Assembly: GCF_921293095.1 (NCBI RefSeq)
Contig: NW_025791658.1
Location: forward strand, 3,782,001-3,846,000
DNA from: Ischnura elegans
Taxonomy: Eukaryota; Arthropoda; Insecta; Odonata; Coenagrionidae
Direction: 5' to 3'
DNA: 64,000 bases
The notes beneath the pieces are model-generated. The model was not told the origin of the DNA, did not search any database, and was given only the letters and a program-made list of their open reading frames with translations. Shown here piece after piece: positions 11,060 to 21,728 of this stretch. Both the position numbers and the translations under genes were made by a program. How positions within the stretch are numbered: position 1 is the first letter of the stretch; every line of letters starts with the position of its first letter.

Positions 11060-11392
11060 TAGAGAAGAATGCCTCCGTAAGACTTTCGCGGTCGCTGACA
11101 GTAAATCAAACTGGCCCATTCAAGGCACAGAAGGCATAGGCAATACCCGAAGTTCAGCGGAAAACGTAGTTGCTCGCGCTGGCCCTCGGGACCGACTTTT
11201 GAAAGTGACTTTACGTTTGCTTAACGGAACATGTACGAATGCATGAACCAAATTAGAACAGGTTCTATTTTCCGTTCATGCATTCGCACAAGTTGGGTGG
11301 TTTACACGGTACATTTTCGTGTTCGTTCACGCGTTCATACATTCAGACATAAACCCGTACGTGTTAATGTATCGTGTAACCAGGCCTTTACA
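11060..11392 (-). mobile_element. MITE family K, longer copy
   Basis: Read on minus it begins near 11392 with GGCCTGGTTACACG and ATTAACACGTACG, matching the inverted end at 6091. It contains repeats of GTTCATGCATTCG-like words and the block CACTTTCAAAAGTCGGTCC. The inner boundary near 11060 is approximate. No coding capacity. Confidence 0.55.
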
Positions 11393-11545
11393 GTAGATTA
11401 CGTTTAATGGCTTTAATGGTTACTTGGGGCAGCCGCTTAATTGGGGCAGATCCTGAAGAACAGAACCCAATAGAGGAATATCCCAGAGCATTCTCCGCTT
11501 GATTGGGACAGCATGCCGCTTTATTGGGCCATGAGTCGGTGACAT
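11393..11545 (+). mobile_element. pogo-like element fragment
   Basis: It starts CAGTAGATTACG directly after TTA and carries three near-repeats of CCGCTTAATTGGGGCAG (near 11432, 11498 and 11519). CAG ends next to a TA and GCTTAATTGGGG-type subterminal repeats recall pogo/Tigger elements. This is from family knowledge only; the right end was not found. Confidence 0.35.
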
Positions 11546-12509
11546 AGACTCTATACTCGCGACTAAATTAAAATTTTTTCTTTTCAGAATACTATTTTTT
11601 TATATTTTCCTCCTTTGATTAACTCTTATATTTCACAAATGTTCCTATTCTTGCCCTATTTTGAAAGCTCTTGTTGTTATACTCTCCGCAAGAGGATAGA
11701 ACTTTTCTTTAATAGGACTTAGTAAAAGACACTCATTCAGCATCGCCCGAGGATGTGAAAACATTTTCAATAAAAATGTTATAATTCTTAAAAATTATAA
11801 TAAATGAACTAAGCTCGCTCATTTGTTAATCAAATTAATAGTTTATAAAACTTATGTTGCAATAGAAACATTCTTTAGTCTTCTTTCTACCATTTCAAAG
11901 TTTTTTATGCCCATACACAGGATAGTTCGTCTAATTGGTGCAAGGTGCTCAAGTGACTCCCTCCCCTCCGCAAATGACTCTGTGTGTTTGAGTCGTGAGC
12001 GGTATATGTCGGACTGCAGGCGCACTATGGATGGGCAGAGTCGATCATTTTAGAGATGCAATCGTTTTGACTTGAGTTACATAAATGATTCTATCAATTG
12101 GTTCAATCATTATGATCGAAAAGACTCAAATGAATCAAGTTTGGAGACTCAATCAATGGATGTAATCAATCACTTCGAGTAATCGAATAAATACTGCCGC
12201 ATCTGCGAAGAGCATTGCTAACGTTGATTGGTATCCATATCATAGTTTCGTATACTATTGTGAATGTGATTTCCAAATAACAGATAGTCAGCATACTCTG
12301 ATATACATAATTTTACACGAAGGAAATTTTATAATATATAGTAAGCGCATGTTGATGTTATTATCTCAGTCTGTAATGCTTCATTGCTTTTCCGGAGAAA
12401 TTGTGGCAGAAAGTTTACGATGGATCACAGTTGTTTTTTGAGCATTTCTGACAGGCATTTATGTTTAATAATCAAAAGAACCTAGTCATCATAATATTTT
12501 CCTTTTACG
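11546..12509. other. no gene; GACTCAA/ATCAAT-rich patch
   Basis: Mostly featureless. At 12040-12200 short words such as GACTCAA, AATCA and TGATT recur in both orientations. This may be the remnant of a hAT-type terminus with subterminal repeats, but no boundary could be set. Confidence 0.35.
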
Positions 12510-12588
12510 TGTAGTGGTGTAATTAATACTAATAGCTTCCTGGGGGGGGGGGGGTGTTCCCCCAAAACCCCCCTTCGCTGCTCCACTG
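12510..12588 (+). mobile_element. family A MITE, 3' end only
   Basis: G-run, CCCCCAAAACCCCCC and the terminus CGCTGCTCCACTG are preserved; the 5' two thirds are missing. The following ~105 bp duplicate the flank of the copy at 2621-2932. Confidence 0.65.
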
Positions 12589-12695
12589 GCCTATATTGTT
12601 ATTTACGGTACAGATTGGCGTATTTAGGATTCACTTCTAACTTGAAGCACCGGTTATTGAACCACGCGTTGATATTGGCTAACGAAATATGATGA
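12589..12695 (+). repeat. duplicated flank, partner of 2933-3040
   Basis: Contains ACAGATTGGCGTATTTAGGA and GCACCGGTTATTGAACCACGC in the same order as the partner, with scattered substitutions. Confidence 0.75.
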
Positions 12696-13374
12696 GGGAT
12701 GTTGAATTAAAACTTTTGGGCTATGTCGCCGCGTCAGATTTTGGGTGGCCCCAACGTTTCCCGACCGATGCTGGTCGCTTTCTCAAGAAAACCTTATTTT
12801 TCCTTGAAAAATCTTTTACAGCTATTGTAAAAAAATTGTATTACTAACCCTTTATAATCCAATGTTTCTTCTAAGCAACATCAAAAATGCATAAACTTTC
12901 AGCTCTATTCATGAGATATCAAAACTACCTACTATTTTTAGTGTAAAAGTTAATGACGAATTATTAAACTGCCACGAGAATTATGATTTAGTGTAAAATT
13001 TTCAAGTTTTCAAATTGAAAAATCATCAAATTCGATTTCTCCCTGAACCAGCTCTGGGTTAGACAGGGTTAATGATTTAATAACAGGTTTTATAAAGGCA
13101 AAGGAAATTGAAAGATTGAATTGAGCCAAGGAATGAAAATATGTTATAGGAATGAAAAGGCGTCCATTGTTTTTCGGGCCTGATCAATTGTTTGATATTT
13201 ACATTATTTATTGTTACAGAAATTGATTTAGTTGATTAAAATAACTAGGTCACGTGCCGAAAATTAGAAACAAATTTACAACGAAGCTCGACAATCAACA
13301 ATCCTCTTTAGTCAAAATCCTAATCCTAAGATTGAAGAATGATCGTAGGCTTTCCCGGCGTGTAGAATTGTGGA
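12696..13374. other. no feature seen
   Basis: AT-rich sequence without a coding or repeat signal that could be supported. Confidence 0.4.
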
Positions 13375-13490
13375 GGGTTACACGGGATTTCCACCGGGTC
13401 AGGTTCTCCAACTCCATCTCGCCCGACGTTTCGATGGGCGTGTCGTCCATCGAAATCGACGATTGTTTTCATCAGGCCATTATGTCTCAT
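13375..13490 (-). repeat. GACGTTTCGATG palindromic repeat, diverged copy
   Basis: Shares CCACCGGGTCAGG, CGACGTTTCGATG and CCATCGAAA with the long hairpin at 40378-40512. Read on minus it contains CTGATGA followed, 36 bases later, by GAAAC, words also found in hammerhead ribozyme cores. The stem between them does not fold as a canonical hammerhead, so no ribozyme is called. Confidence 0.65.
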
Positions 13491-13798
13491 AATATTTGGC
13501 CAACTAAGTTGTCCCGTCTTCTACTTAAGGTTATTAGAAGGCTTTTCTTTTCTCCCACTCTTTTTAGCACTTCCTCGTAACTTACACTATCAACACATTT
13601 TATCTTCATCACGTTTCGAAAGCTTCCACTCTTGACTCATCTGCTACTGTAAACGAAGTTACTAGCATGAAGTGGCAATAACGATTTGGCGTATGACTGT
13701 AATGAATTGATTAATTGAAATAGTGATTTATTTGATTTTAAATGAACAAATAGAGTTAATAATTGAATTAAATGTTTTATTTTTTTTATATATTTCAG

Positions 13799-13976
13799 GG
13801 TGGATTAAGGAAAATATTCATCGAGAGTGAGAAGGAAGTGTTATAAAAGCTGACGCAAAGAAGGAAGCACAATATTAATCTCGTACCAACTTATAAGGAA
13901 GGCGTGTTTGGTGAAGTTGGACCTCCTATCATAATATGGGTGTGCAGCGATGTGCAGGACGCTGTGCTTCGCTGAG
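13799..13976 (+). CDS. putative first coding exon, unknown gene
   Basis: A strong acceptor (T-rich tract, TATATTTCAG, AG at 13797-13798) is followed by a 178-bp segment ending at a GTGATT donor. An ATG at 13936 opens MGVQRCAGRCASL and leaves two bases (AG) that join in frame to the exon at 15385, giving an arginine at the junction. Bases before the ATG would be 5' UTR. The product is not recognised. The call rests on splice signals and frame agreement across two junctions, which could be chance. Confidence 0.35.
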
Positions 13977-14183
13977 GTGATTTTTTTTCATATAATTCAG
14001 TTATTTCTGCAATGCCGTGAATAATATGTTTTCCTCCACAGGGTTCTATCAAAGAAAGGCTCATGAGCATGGTATATATATATATAGGTATGGGTATGAA
14101 GGTAACTTAAGGTCTGTCTTAGATAAGTGTGTTGTGTGTTAAAGAATGGACCTAATCTCATGAGATGAGAGTTATAATAACGA

Positions 14184-14430
14184 ACGAAGTGGTATAGACT
14201 CGTGAATAATTGGGTCTTGGTATGAGATCTCTTGTGAACGTTCACATAATTCATTGGTATAGTAAGCATTAATGCTAAATTTCAAAAGTCGACAAAACAC
14301 TAAAGGTACCTAACGAAGAGTTGTAGACTCATGAATAATTGGGTCTTGGTATGAGATTTATGGTGAATCATTGGTATAACAAGCAAAAATGCTAAATTAA
14401 AAAAAGTCGACAAAAAAGCAAAGGTACTTA
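14184..14430 (+). repeat. direct duplication, ~130-bp units
   Basis: Two adjacent units (14184-14313 and 14314-14430) share GAATAATTGGGTCTTGGTAT, ATGCTAAATT and AAAGTCGACAAAA, with small deletions in the second. It lies within the first intron of the putative plus-strand gene. Confidence 0.8.
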
Positions 14431-14844
14431 AAGGTATAGCGGCAAAATTTCCCAAAAAATATAAAAATTTAGCCGGCATAGGATACTAGAAAATGCATGC
14501 ATAAAGGTACAATATAATATTTCAATAACGGTTTCTTTGTATTCGCAATGTTTTATGATAATTGTTTATTCCAATATTGTTTTTTATGTGTATGTTCACT
14601 AATGCACCTATTACAGGATGATATGTTGAGAATAAAATAAAAAATCAGAGCTCGAAGAAAGAAGATGAAGAGCGATATGCGTGCGAACTTAGCGATTTTT
14701 CCGACGCGTGGCGTATTTGAGCGAAAATTACGTTTTAAGCGTACGAACGACGAATTGATTCGTGTGTTCTCCAAATTTAGGAGAAGAAGAAAGAAGACAA
14801 CAGGACGAGAGGACCACGCGAGGAGTTTGGGCTTCTGTGTTAGT

Positions 14845-15384
14845 TATAGTTTTTTTTGTGTCGAACCGAGGTTTCGCATGCGCTGTATACCATTGCAGTA
14901 CACGGGAATTTAACTGTGTTACTTGGACGGAAAAGTGGTAATTTCCTCCAGGAGCCACAGTGACTTCCCGTGTATCGTAATGGAGCGTATGCAATTCCTT
15001 GGGGGAAGGGTAATTTATTTTCCTTGTATGTACTCTCTCCCTCTCTCCCCAGGGTCTAGGTCATCAGAACTTCACGTGAAGAGGACCCCAGCTTCAAAAC
15101 TAGGTTAGCTTTTGGGCCATTATGGCTATGATTCAATGCGTCGAGTAAGGCTAGGTCTTTTAGCTTGCGTTAATTTTAGTTTTTTTTTTGTGTCGAACCG
15201 AGGTTTGGCATGCGCTGTATACCATTGCAGTACACAGGGATTTAACTGTGTTACTTGGATGGAAAAGTGGTAATTTCCTCCAGGTGCCACAGTGACTTCC
15301 CGTGTATTGTAATGGGGTGTATGCGATTCCTTGGGGGAAGGGTCATTTATTTTCCTTGCATGTACTAACCCGCTCTTTCCCTAG
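14845..15384 (+). repeat. 332-bp-spaced direct duplication ending in acceptor-like sites
   Basis: Blocks of ~208 bp at 14845-15052 and 15177-15384 are ~90% alike (GTGTCGAACCGAGGTTT, CGCTGTATACCATTGCAG, GTGGTAATTTCCTCCAGG). Each ends in a pyrimidine-rich tract with CCCCAG or CCCTAG. Only the second block leads into an exon that stays in frame with the upstream ATG. The segment after the first block (15053-15103) could be a decayed or alternative exon copy. Confidence 0.8.
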
Positions 15385-15498
15385 GCTCAAGACATCGTCG
15401 TGGACGAAGATTGAAGAAATCTTGAGAGCAAGAATATCAGACAAAGAACTAAGGACCGTGTCGCCTGTAAAATTCCCCCGGTGCTGCCACTGCAATCG
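15385..15498 (+). CDS. putative second coding exon, unknown gene
   Basis: 114 bp between CTTTCCCTAG and a GTAAGAATAAA donor. With one base taken from the left junction it encodes 37 residues beginning LKTSSWTKIEE and ending PRCCHCN, and it hands CG to the next exon. The product is basic and cysteine-containing at its end, but no domain is recognised. It could also belong to a non-coding transcript. Confidence 0.4.
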
Positions 15499-16807
15499 GT
15501 AAGAATAAAGTTTTGAAATATTTTTCATTGTTGCCGTTTTTGCCTTCTTTTTTTATGTTTTATCTATAATTCAGTGTCAGTATGATACAATAACGTTTGT
15601 TTTATCCATCGCAATGAATTTCTTCCATTTGCTTATTTCTCCCGATGTTTTCTATGCATCACATTTTCGATATTTTTCTTCTTGAAATCAACAACTAAGT
15701 TATGATATGAATTTTATATTACACTTATGCTCAACATGATCTCATAGTAACTAATTCTAGTTTCATAGTATTCGCCGATAAGTTCTTTGGCTATTAATTG
15801 AATTTTAACTATCTCCTTATGCGTCTATTATTCATTCGAGGTATTTAATCTGCAATTCAAAATAATTGCTTCGTTTTTACTTTTTTGCACCAGTGTAACA
15901 ATTATCTATTTCTTTCTATTCTTAAAAATAAATCGTGAATCATTCGGATGGTATGTGAAAAGTGTTTAGCCTTGCCTCATGCAGATATTATAATTTAATG
16001 CAATCATTCCTTATTCATTGTTTTTAATGTTTCTGAAATTCGAAGGACTTAATTAATCAGCAGTATAATTAATTTTAATGCGTGATTTTTTGTCGTGACT
16101 TTTTGATAACTTCAATGCTTTCCCTATAGAATTTCCATTTAAGTCTTTATTTCGGAATAGAACTATTTTATTCTTTACCTTATTTTATTATAATTTTTAT
16201 GTATTTTCAAAACCATCAATGCATATTGTATCTATTGAAATGTTTTCATTTATGTTTTAAGGATGTAAATGAGAAATTCAACTCTATTTACTTCTCATAT
16301 TTTTCATAAATTGAAAGGTGATTTTTTCTTAAATATCAAATCGAAAGAAAACTAAAAAAATTCATAGTAAAAAAAATACTTTTCATGTTTCTTGCCAGTT
16401 GTAGAGCTTCCCTCCAAACTATCGTTTTATAAGTAAAACCCTTTGTTTATTTAGATTTTAATTTGGATTTATTTGTTTTCGAAAAATGAGTTAAATTTAT
16501 ACAGCACTTCATTTACAACCCCATAAAGCACGTATGAGTTACGTTCAGGTTAGAGATCACAATTTTTTCTGTAACTTGGTGAATTAATTTGAAGAAATTC
16601 CCTTGTTTTCTTATTAAAATTAGATTACCTATGCTTCCCTATCGAATATTCATAATCACCTTTTCAACTTTTCGTGCAAAGATAAGACATGCGCTTCTTG
16701 TGCCAATAATATTGAATTCGCGTACGGCTGTGTATGAGGTCACTTATATGGAGTATATGTATTTCCACGAGGAAAATTCAATATCTGTATCATTTATCTT
16801 TCTTCAG
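15499..16807 (+). other. putative intron, AT-rich
   Basis: Between two candidate exons. It is very AT-rich, with no repeat partner elsewhere in the window and no coding signal. Confidence 0.35.
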
Positions 16808-16896
16808 TCGCCAGTCATCTCGGAGGTTGAGGACATACAGCTTGCAGAAAAATAAGGAGAATCCGGATTGTGACGGTGTACTGACCACGCCAAAAG
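16808..16896 (+). CDS. putative third coding exon, unknown gene
   Basis: 89 bp flanked by TATCTTTCTTCAG and an AAAAG|GTAAGA donor, one of the best acceptor/donor pairs in the window. Joined to the preceding exon it continues the frame: RQSSRRLRTYSLQ, then KNKENPDCDG and VLTTPK, ending with one base for the next codon. A following exon was not found; a family D MITE starts 67 bp downstream. Confidence 0.4.
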
Positions 16897-16962
16897 GTAA
16901 GACAACATTTAATTACGTATTTATTTTCTGTTGGTCCTTTCATTATTCTTTAAATGTGTTCG

Positions 16963-17499
16963 AATAGTGAGGTTTCCTATTGTTATTTTATTGCCTAAAT
17001 AGAAAGATTATTACTACAGGCGTACCTATTTCACGCTTTTAGATTTTTAAATGGCGATATCTATTTTCGCGATTAATTTGAAAAGTGAAAATTTTCAATC
17101 TCGGGAAAACGCAAAGTATGAATGCTTGGAAAAGCCCGTGTGACGTCATACTGGTTTCGGCTGCCGCCGTGTGAGGTCACCTTGGGGCGAGGCTCTGATA
17201 GCTGATAGGACGCAGGATGCTAGCAGATAGCAGAGTACCCTGCTAGCAGGTGTGGCTTGGCTTAAGTTAGGATTATTAATACCCTAACAAACGAAGGAAA
17301 CTTTCCGACCTTGGGCAATTTTAATAGGTGATTATTAAGAGATGTTTCCCTGAGCTCTGTGCCTCATGCATTTATTGGTAATCTCAGACGATGTAAAACT
17401 CCTATCTACTCGTACAGCATTTAGGTCCCTGTGATGTCACGTGGAGTGGCATCGCACGGGCGCCAATCTGGCCTTTTTCAAATGAGGTTAAAATTGACC
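16963..17499 (+). mobile_element. MITE family D, 3'-truncated
   Basis: Starts AATAGTGAGGTTTCC and follows the family order to GAGGTTAAAATTGACC, then diverges. The terminal ~120 bp present at 4250-4372 are missing. Confidence 0.7.
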
Positions 17500-18671
17500 G
17501 GCTGGTGAAGATATAAAGCATGATACAAGTACTTCATCCTTGCGGCAGAAAGAAAAAAAAAACACTAGGGAGATCTTAACGTATGACCTGCATATCTGCA
17601 GCTCAGTATACTAACCATTCCACCACGGCAATTGATGAGTGATAGGGGCGTAGTTACCAGTTTAAAATCCAATTATGTAGATAAACTTGGCTGACATGTG
17701 CATGAAAAGCTGAAATCATTCAAAGTCACACAATGTAACATTAATGAATTTTAATTTACGGTCTGATAACCCGATGAATACAATATGCTTATATTAGATA
17801 TTCCTTCCGGCATTTTCATATTATTCTACGTCGCTATTCTTGTGAAATGATGTGTTTTTCTTACGACCGTCGTTTCGCCATCAGTTCTTAAATGTGAATG
17901 ATTTTCAAATTATGGCCGTATGATGTTATTTCTACTCATATAATTATAGAAGTGCAAAAAAGGAAAAATTATTCTTATACATACATCCATTAATAAATAC
18001 TCCAAAACGATGGAATTAAAAAAACATTTACGTAGGTGCTGAAAGATTGGCATCCATTTTGTCATTGCTCTGGATGTTTGTCGGCCTGGCCGTAAGAAAC
18101 CCGCAATAATCTTAATTGATAAATACCTTCCTTATTTCTTCCTTTCCCCTTCTCTCAATGTCTTATAATGGACTACTTTGGCTACAATTGGAAAACGTTT
18201 TCCGTGCTACGATTAGCATGAGAATATATTAAAAATCTCTGTATGGAGCTCTTTTTTTGGGGTGGAGTTACCATGGACCCTGGAGACACCCTCAAAACCG
18301 AATCTCAACAATAAACCACGGTCAATTATAACGTTACCAGCGTTTTTTTTCAACAAAACATTGTATTCGATTTTCAAAAAATTTACTCTTACAAAAAATT
18401 AATAATATTTTTTACGGATTGTGGAATTTTAAACGGGATTTTTAGCATAAAAAACAACCAAGTTGGTGAACAAAAGGCAAAGAGGTTATTGATCCGGAAG
18501 TCCGTTATTTTTTTCAGCTGAAATTTCGTTTGGGAATTGCTTATGCACGGAACAAACCGAAGAATTAACTTCAACGCACAAAAAATTGTAGCATGCAACC
18601 AAATATGTCACTGCAAATATCATTGGCAATAAAACCAATTCATAACGGATTCCTGGGGTTAGGGTGCCCTG
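17500..18671. other. no gene; possible tRNA-like SINE remnant
   Basis: On minus, 17637-17577 reads GTGGTGGAATGGTTAGTATA then GGTCATACGTTAAGATC, spaced like degenerate box A and box B sequences, so a tRNA-derived SINE remnant is possible. The rest (including a G-rich patch near 18250) shows nothing. Confidence 0.3.
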
Positions 18672-19243
18672 AAGAAATTAGGATTCGTCAAGCGTATTGT
18701 GGGAAGATTTTCGGATGAGAAAGTGAAAGAAAGGTGCTATTTCGTACTCGTCCGACCGAACCTTGAATATGCAGCGAGAGTATGGGATCCGGTTCAGAAA
18801 GTCTTAATCCACGAACTGAACAAAATACAAAGGAAGGCTGCGCGTTTCGACAAAAACTGCTACGGGCGTACAGACAGAGTTACCCAGATGTTAAGCGAAT
18901 TAGGCTGGGAGCCGCTGGAGACTCGGAGGCTGCGCGATAGGCTAAGATTGCTTGGACAATTGAGAATAGATATCTTTAAGAGCGACACGGAGAACATATT
19001 ATTAGAGCCACGTCATATTTCCGGGTCCGATAGAAGCGATAAATTAAGAGACATATTTTACCGAACGGATAGATATGTTAGATAGATACGTTTTTCCCCG
19101 AACCATAAATAACATTAATGAACGCTAGTCCCAACTTCGTTAGAGAACTTCATTTTTTGTGTATATGGCTGGTGTCCTAACACCCCCTGCCACACGTCTT
19201 TTAGGCGGCTTGCGGGGTATTATGTAGACGTAGATGATCGTAA
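18672..19243 (+). pseudogene. LINE family C, reverse transcriptase 3' end
   Basis: The frame 18699-19085 encodes the thumb and C-terminal end of a non-LTR reverse transcriptase: FVLVRPNLEYAARVWDPV, NKIQRKAARF and LGWEPLETRRLRDRL are the standard consecutive blocks of this region. A 3' UTR follows, with CACCCCCTGCCACACG and GGCGGCTTGCGGGGTA and a tail of TAGACGTAGATGAT. 5'-truncated: no catalytic motifs remain. Further copies are at 41605-41885 and, reversed, at 52520-52190. Confidence 0.85.
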
Positions 19244-19324
19244 ATGAGTGGGAGGGTCGGGTATAATTACCGATGAGTGGCGCTGATGTCTCGAAAAACT
19301 GGGTGTCAGGAATATGCATCCAAC

Positions 19325-19943
19325 AATAGGCTGGTTTCCTATTATTTTTTAACTGCCAAAATCGAAAATTACTCCTGGACTACGTATTCTTCACGATTTC
19401 AGATTTTTAAACGACGAAATTTATTTTTCGCGATTAAATGAATAGTGAAAATTTTGAAGCGCGCGAAAACGCGACGGCCAAGTATGAATGCTGGGAAAAG
19501 CCCGTGTGACGTCTGGCTGCTGCTGTGTGAGGCCACCTGGGTGCGGGGCAATGAGCGCCGATACGTAGGTAGCGCTTGACTTAAATAAGGATAGTTATTA
19601 CCCTATCAAACGAAGCAAACTTTCCGACCATAGGAAGATTTAATGGGTGATTATTAAGAAATGTTTCCCTGAGCTCTGTGCCTCATGCATTTTTTGGTAA
19701 TCTCAGACGATGTAAAACTCCTATCTACTCGTATGGAAACTAGGTCGCTGTGACCTCACGTGGAGTGGCATCGCATGGGCGCCTATCTGACCTTTTTCAA
19801 ATGAGGTTAAAATTGACCGTTAGCATTCGTCTAAACTGGAATTTCTGAAACCAAATAATTTGTTTATTATGAATACACTAATGGTGGGTAACGAATCGCT
19901 ATCGATGCCTTTCTTTTTCTTTGATGAAGGAAACTACCCTATT
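19325..19943 (+). mobile_element. MITE family D, full copy
   Basis: 619 bp from AATAGGCTGGTTTCC to GGAAACTACCCTATT. Same internal blocks as 3715-4372, with a short deletion around the GTGTGACGTC block. Confidence 0.75.
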
Positions 19944-20522
19944 CCCAAAAAATGGGTTAGTAATGGCTCGAAACTCGTTTGAAATATCTACAAAGTTGAC
20001 GCCACTCGGGTTGTTATATAGTATTGCATTGTGTGGAACATACGAGGGTGTTGCTTACTTTTGAATGGCTTCAGTGTCGCCAATCTTCTGGATGGAGTCC
20101 ATTAAAATGCGATCACTCCTCGTAAAATTGTTGTTCGTAGGACCTCGATCAAAATACGCACTTGATCGTTCCGATGTTTTGCGCACCATTAGTGTATTTA
20201 TTTACCTCTGAGCTTCCGAATCGGCAAAGTAAAAAATGTACTGCGACTGGTCAAATGTTCTAGAAGAACCTAATCCCGTGACGTCTCTTTTTCGAGGGTC
20301 AGGATTATCTCTCAGGGGTGGAGGAAGGGTTCGGGAAAGGGTCATGCTCCAGCAAAAATTACTCCGTCCATGGATTTCGTGTAATTTGCAGGATAGGGTA
20401 CGCGAGGTCTTTGGAGGCTCAGTGACGCGCGCGAAACATACATGCTTGGACAGTTGTTTTCTAGAATAAAATATGTGTGGAACAATATCGGGATAAACTT
20501 TCCGGTTGACAATATCGGCTCA
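19944..20522. other. no feature seen
   Basis: A 77-codon plus frame (20236-20469) has no recognisable motif. The last 8 bases (TCGGCTCA) look like the target duplication of the next element. Confidence 0.4.
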
Positions 20523-20577
20523 CAGGGGCATAACTATGGGGGGCGTTAAGGGGATAGATCCCCCCGACAGGGGCGCA

Positions 20578-21255
20578 GCTAGGAATTAAGCCTGGGGGAG
20601 GTTTAGGTGCAACTAATACCGGGGTATGCGGTGGTATGGAATATTTGTCCACTTTGTCCATTACGAAAAATATATATTTCGTTAAAGTCTGAAAAATCTT
20701 CTGGGATGGAAAAATGCTCAAAGCCCACATGCCAGACTCACCATGGGTGCAGCTAGGAATTAAGGCTGGGGGGGGGGGGGGGGTTTAGGTGCAACTAATT
20801 CCGGGGTGTGTGGGGTTATGGAATACCTACCAGGATAAACGTTAGGTGCGAGATTAATAAATTTCGGAATTCTAAGGGCCCGTTTTATAATGTCTAGTTA
20901 AGTTTTTTCGGAGCATAAAAATTAGAGTTAACAATATCTTCCACTTGAAGTCACCTGCTAAACTAACCTTTATCCTGGACTACTTTTCACTGCATTAACT
21001 TTAAAATACCTTTAAGTTAAGGTTACGACAGTATCATGTTCTAGTTAACGCTAACTAGACATTATAAAACCGGCCCTAAAGATGAATGGTTCAAAATGTT
21101 GAGTTTTTCGGCTTTTTAAGGGATATTTTATTAATACTCACACTATTCTATTAGTAATATCAACCCAATTAGGTAAAATGGATTAAACTTCAATATATAT
21201 CTGAGCTCTGGGGGGGGGGGGGGGGGGTTAACCCCCAAAACGCTCTGCGCTACTG
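20578..21255 (+). mobile_element. family A MITE inserted in the outer element
   Basis: Flanked by CCCCCCGA and CCCCCCAA, an 8-bp target duplication with 7 matches. Starts CAGGGGCGCAG and ends CTGCGCTACTG. Internally rearranged: a 70-bp 5' piece (20578-20647), ~98 bp of other sequence, then a second, fuller copy from about 20746. Confidence 0.8.
20876..21076. mobile_element. PIF/Harbinger-type MITE, innermost insertion
   Basis: 201 bp with near-perfect ~25-bp inverted repeats beginning GGGCCCGTTTTATAATGTC (left) and GGGCCGGTTTTATAATGTC (complement of right). It is flanked by TAA on both sides (20873-20875, 21077-21079), the 3-bp TWA duplication of PIF/Harbinger elements. Removing it restores the family A sequence order exactly. 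Confidence 0.88.
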
Positions 21256-21728
21256 CCCCCCAAAGTGTCAGAGAAATTTACAAAGAATATTTAAAAATAT
21301 TGTCTAGTTATGGCATGTAATAACTGCATCTGCTTAAAGTTAGATCTTTAGCGCCGAAATTATGTAAAAATGTATTTCCAGGCGTGTCATTTTTCAGAAA
21401 ATATCCTTTCATCCCCTTCTCACCCATCCCCCGTCGCCACCCCCGTCCACCCTGCACCCCCAAAGCGTATTCCTAGTTACGCCCCTATCGGGTCGAAGTT
21501 CATGCTAAAGACATTTAAGGCGAGAAATGTCAGTTTTTTTGGCATCCAGAATACAATTTCTACTCATGAAGGCGATCACGTGTAGTCCATTTTTAATATT
21601 TTTAAATAATAACTGATCTTTTAATATTGAATAATAATATTACTTAATATATGTGATAGTAATATTAAAGTGAGTAATTTAAAAATTCCATGTTCCGATA
21701 TTTGGACATTGAGTGAGTTACTCAGCTA

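Larger units (their letters stand above)
20523..21487 (+). mobile_element. hAT-like element, outer shell of a triple nest
   Basis: Starts CAGGGGCATAACTATGG and ends with CTAGTTACGCCCCTA, the inverted counterpart (one mutated terminal base). Flanks TCGGCTCA (20515-20522) and TCGGGTCG (21488-21495) match at 6 of 8. Its own sequence is only 20523-20577 and 21264-21487; the rest is a family A insertion. Confidence 0.65.

Noticed and set aside
13375..13490. Hammerhead ribozyme gene
   Set aside because: The core words are present but the intervening sequence does not form a canonical stem II and no cleavage-site arrangement could be shown; kept only as a hypothesis.
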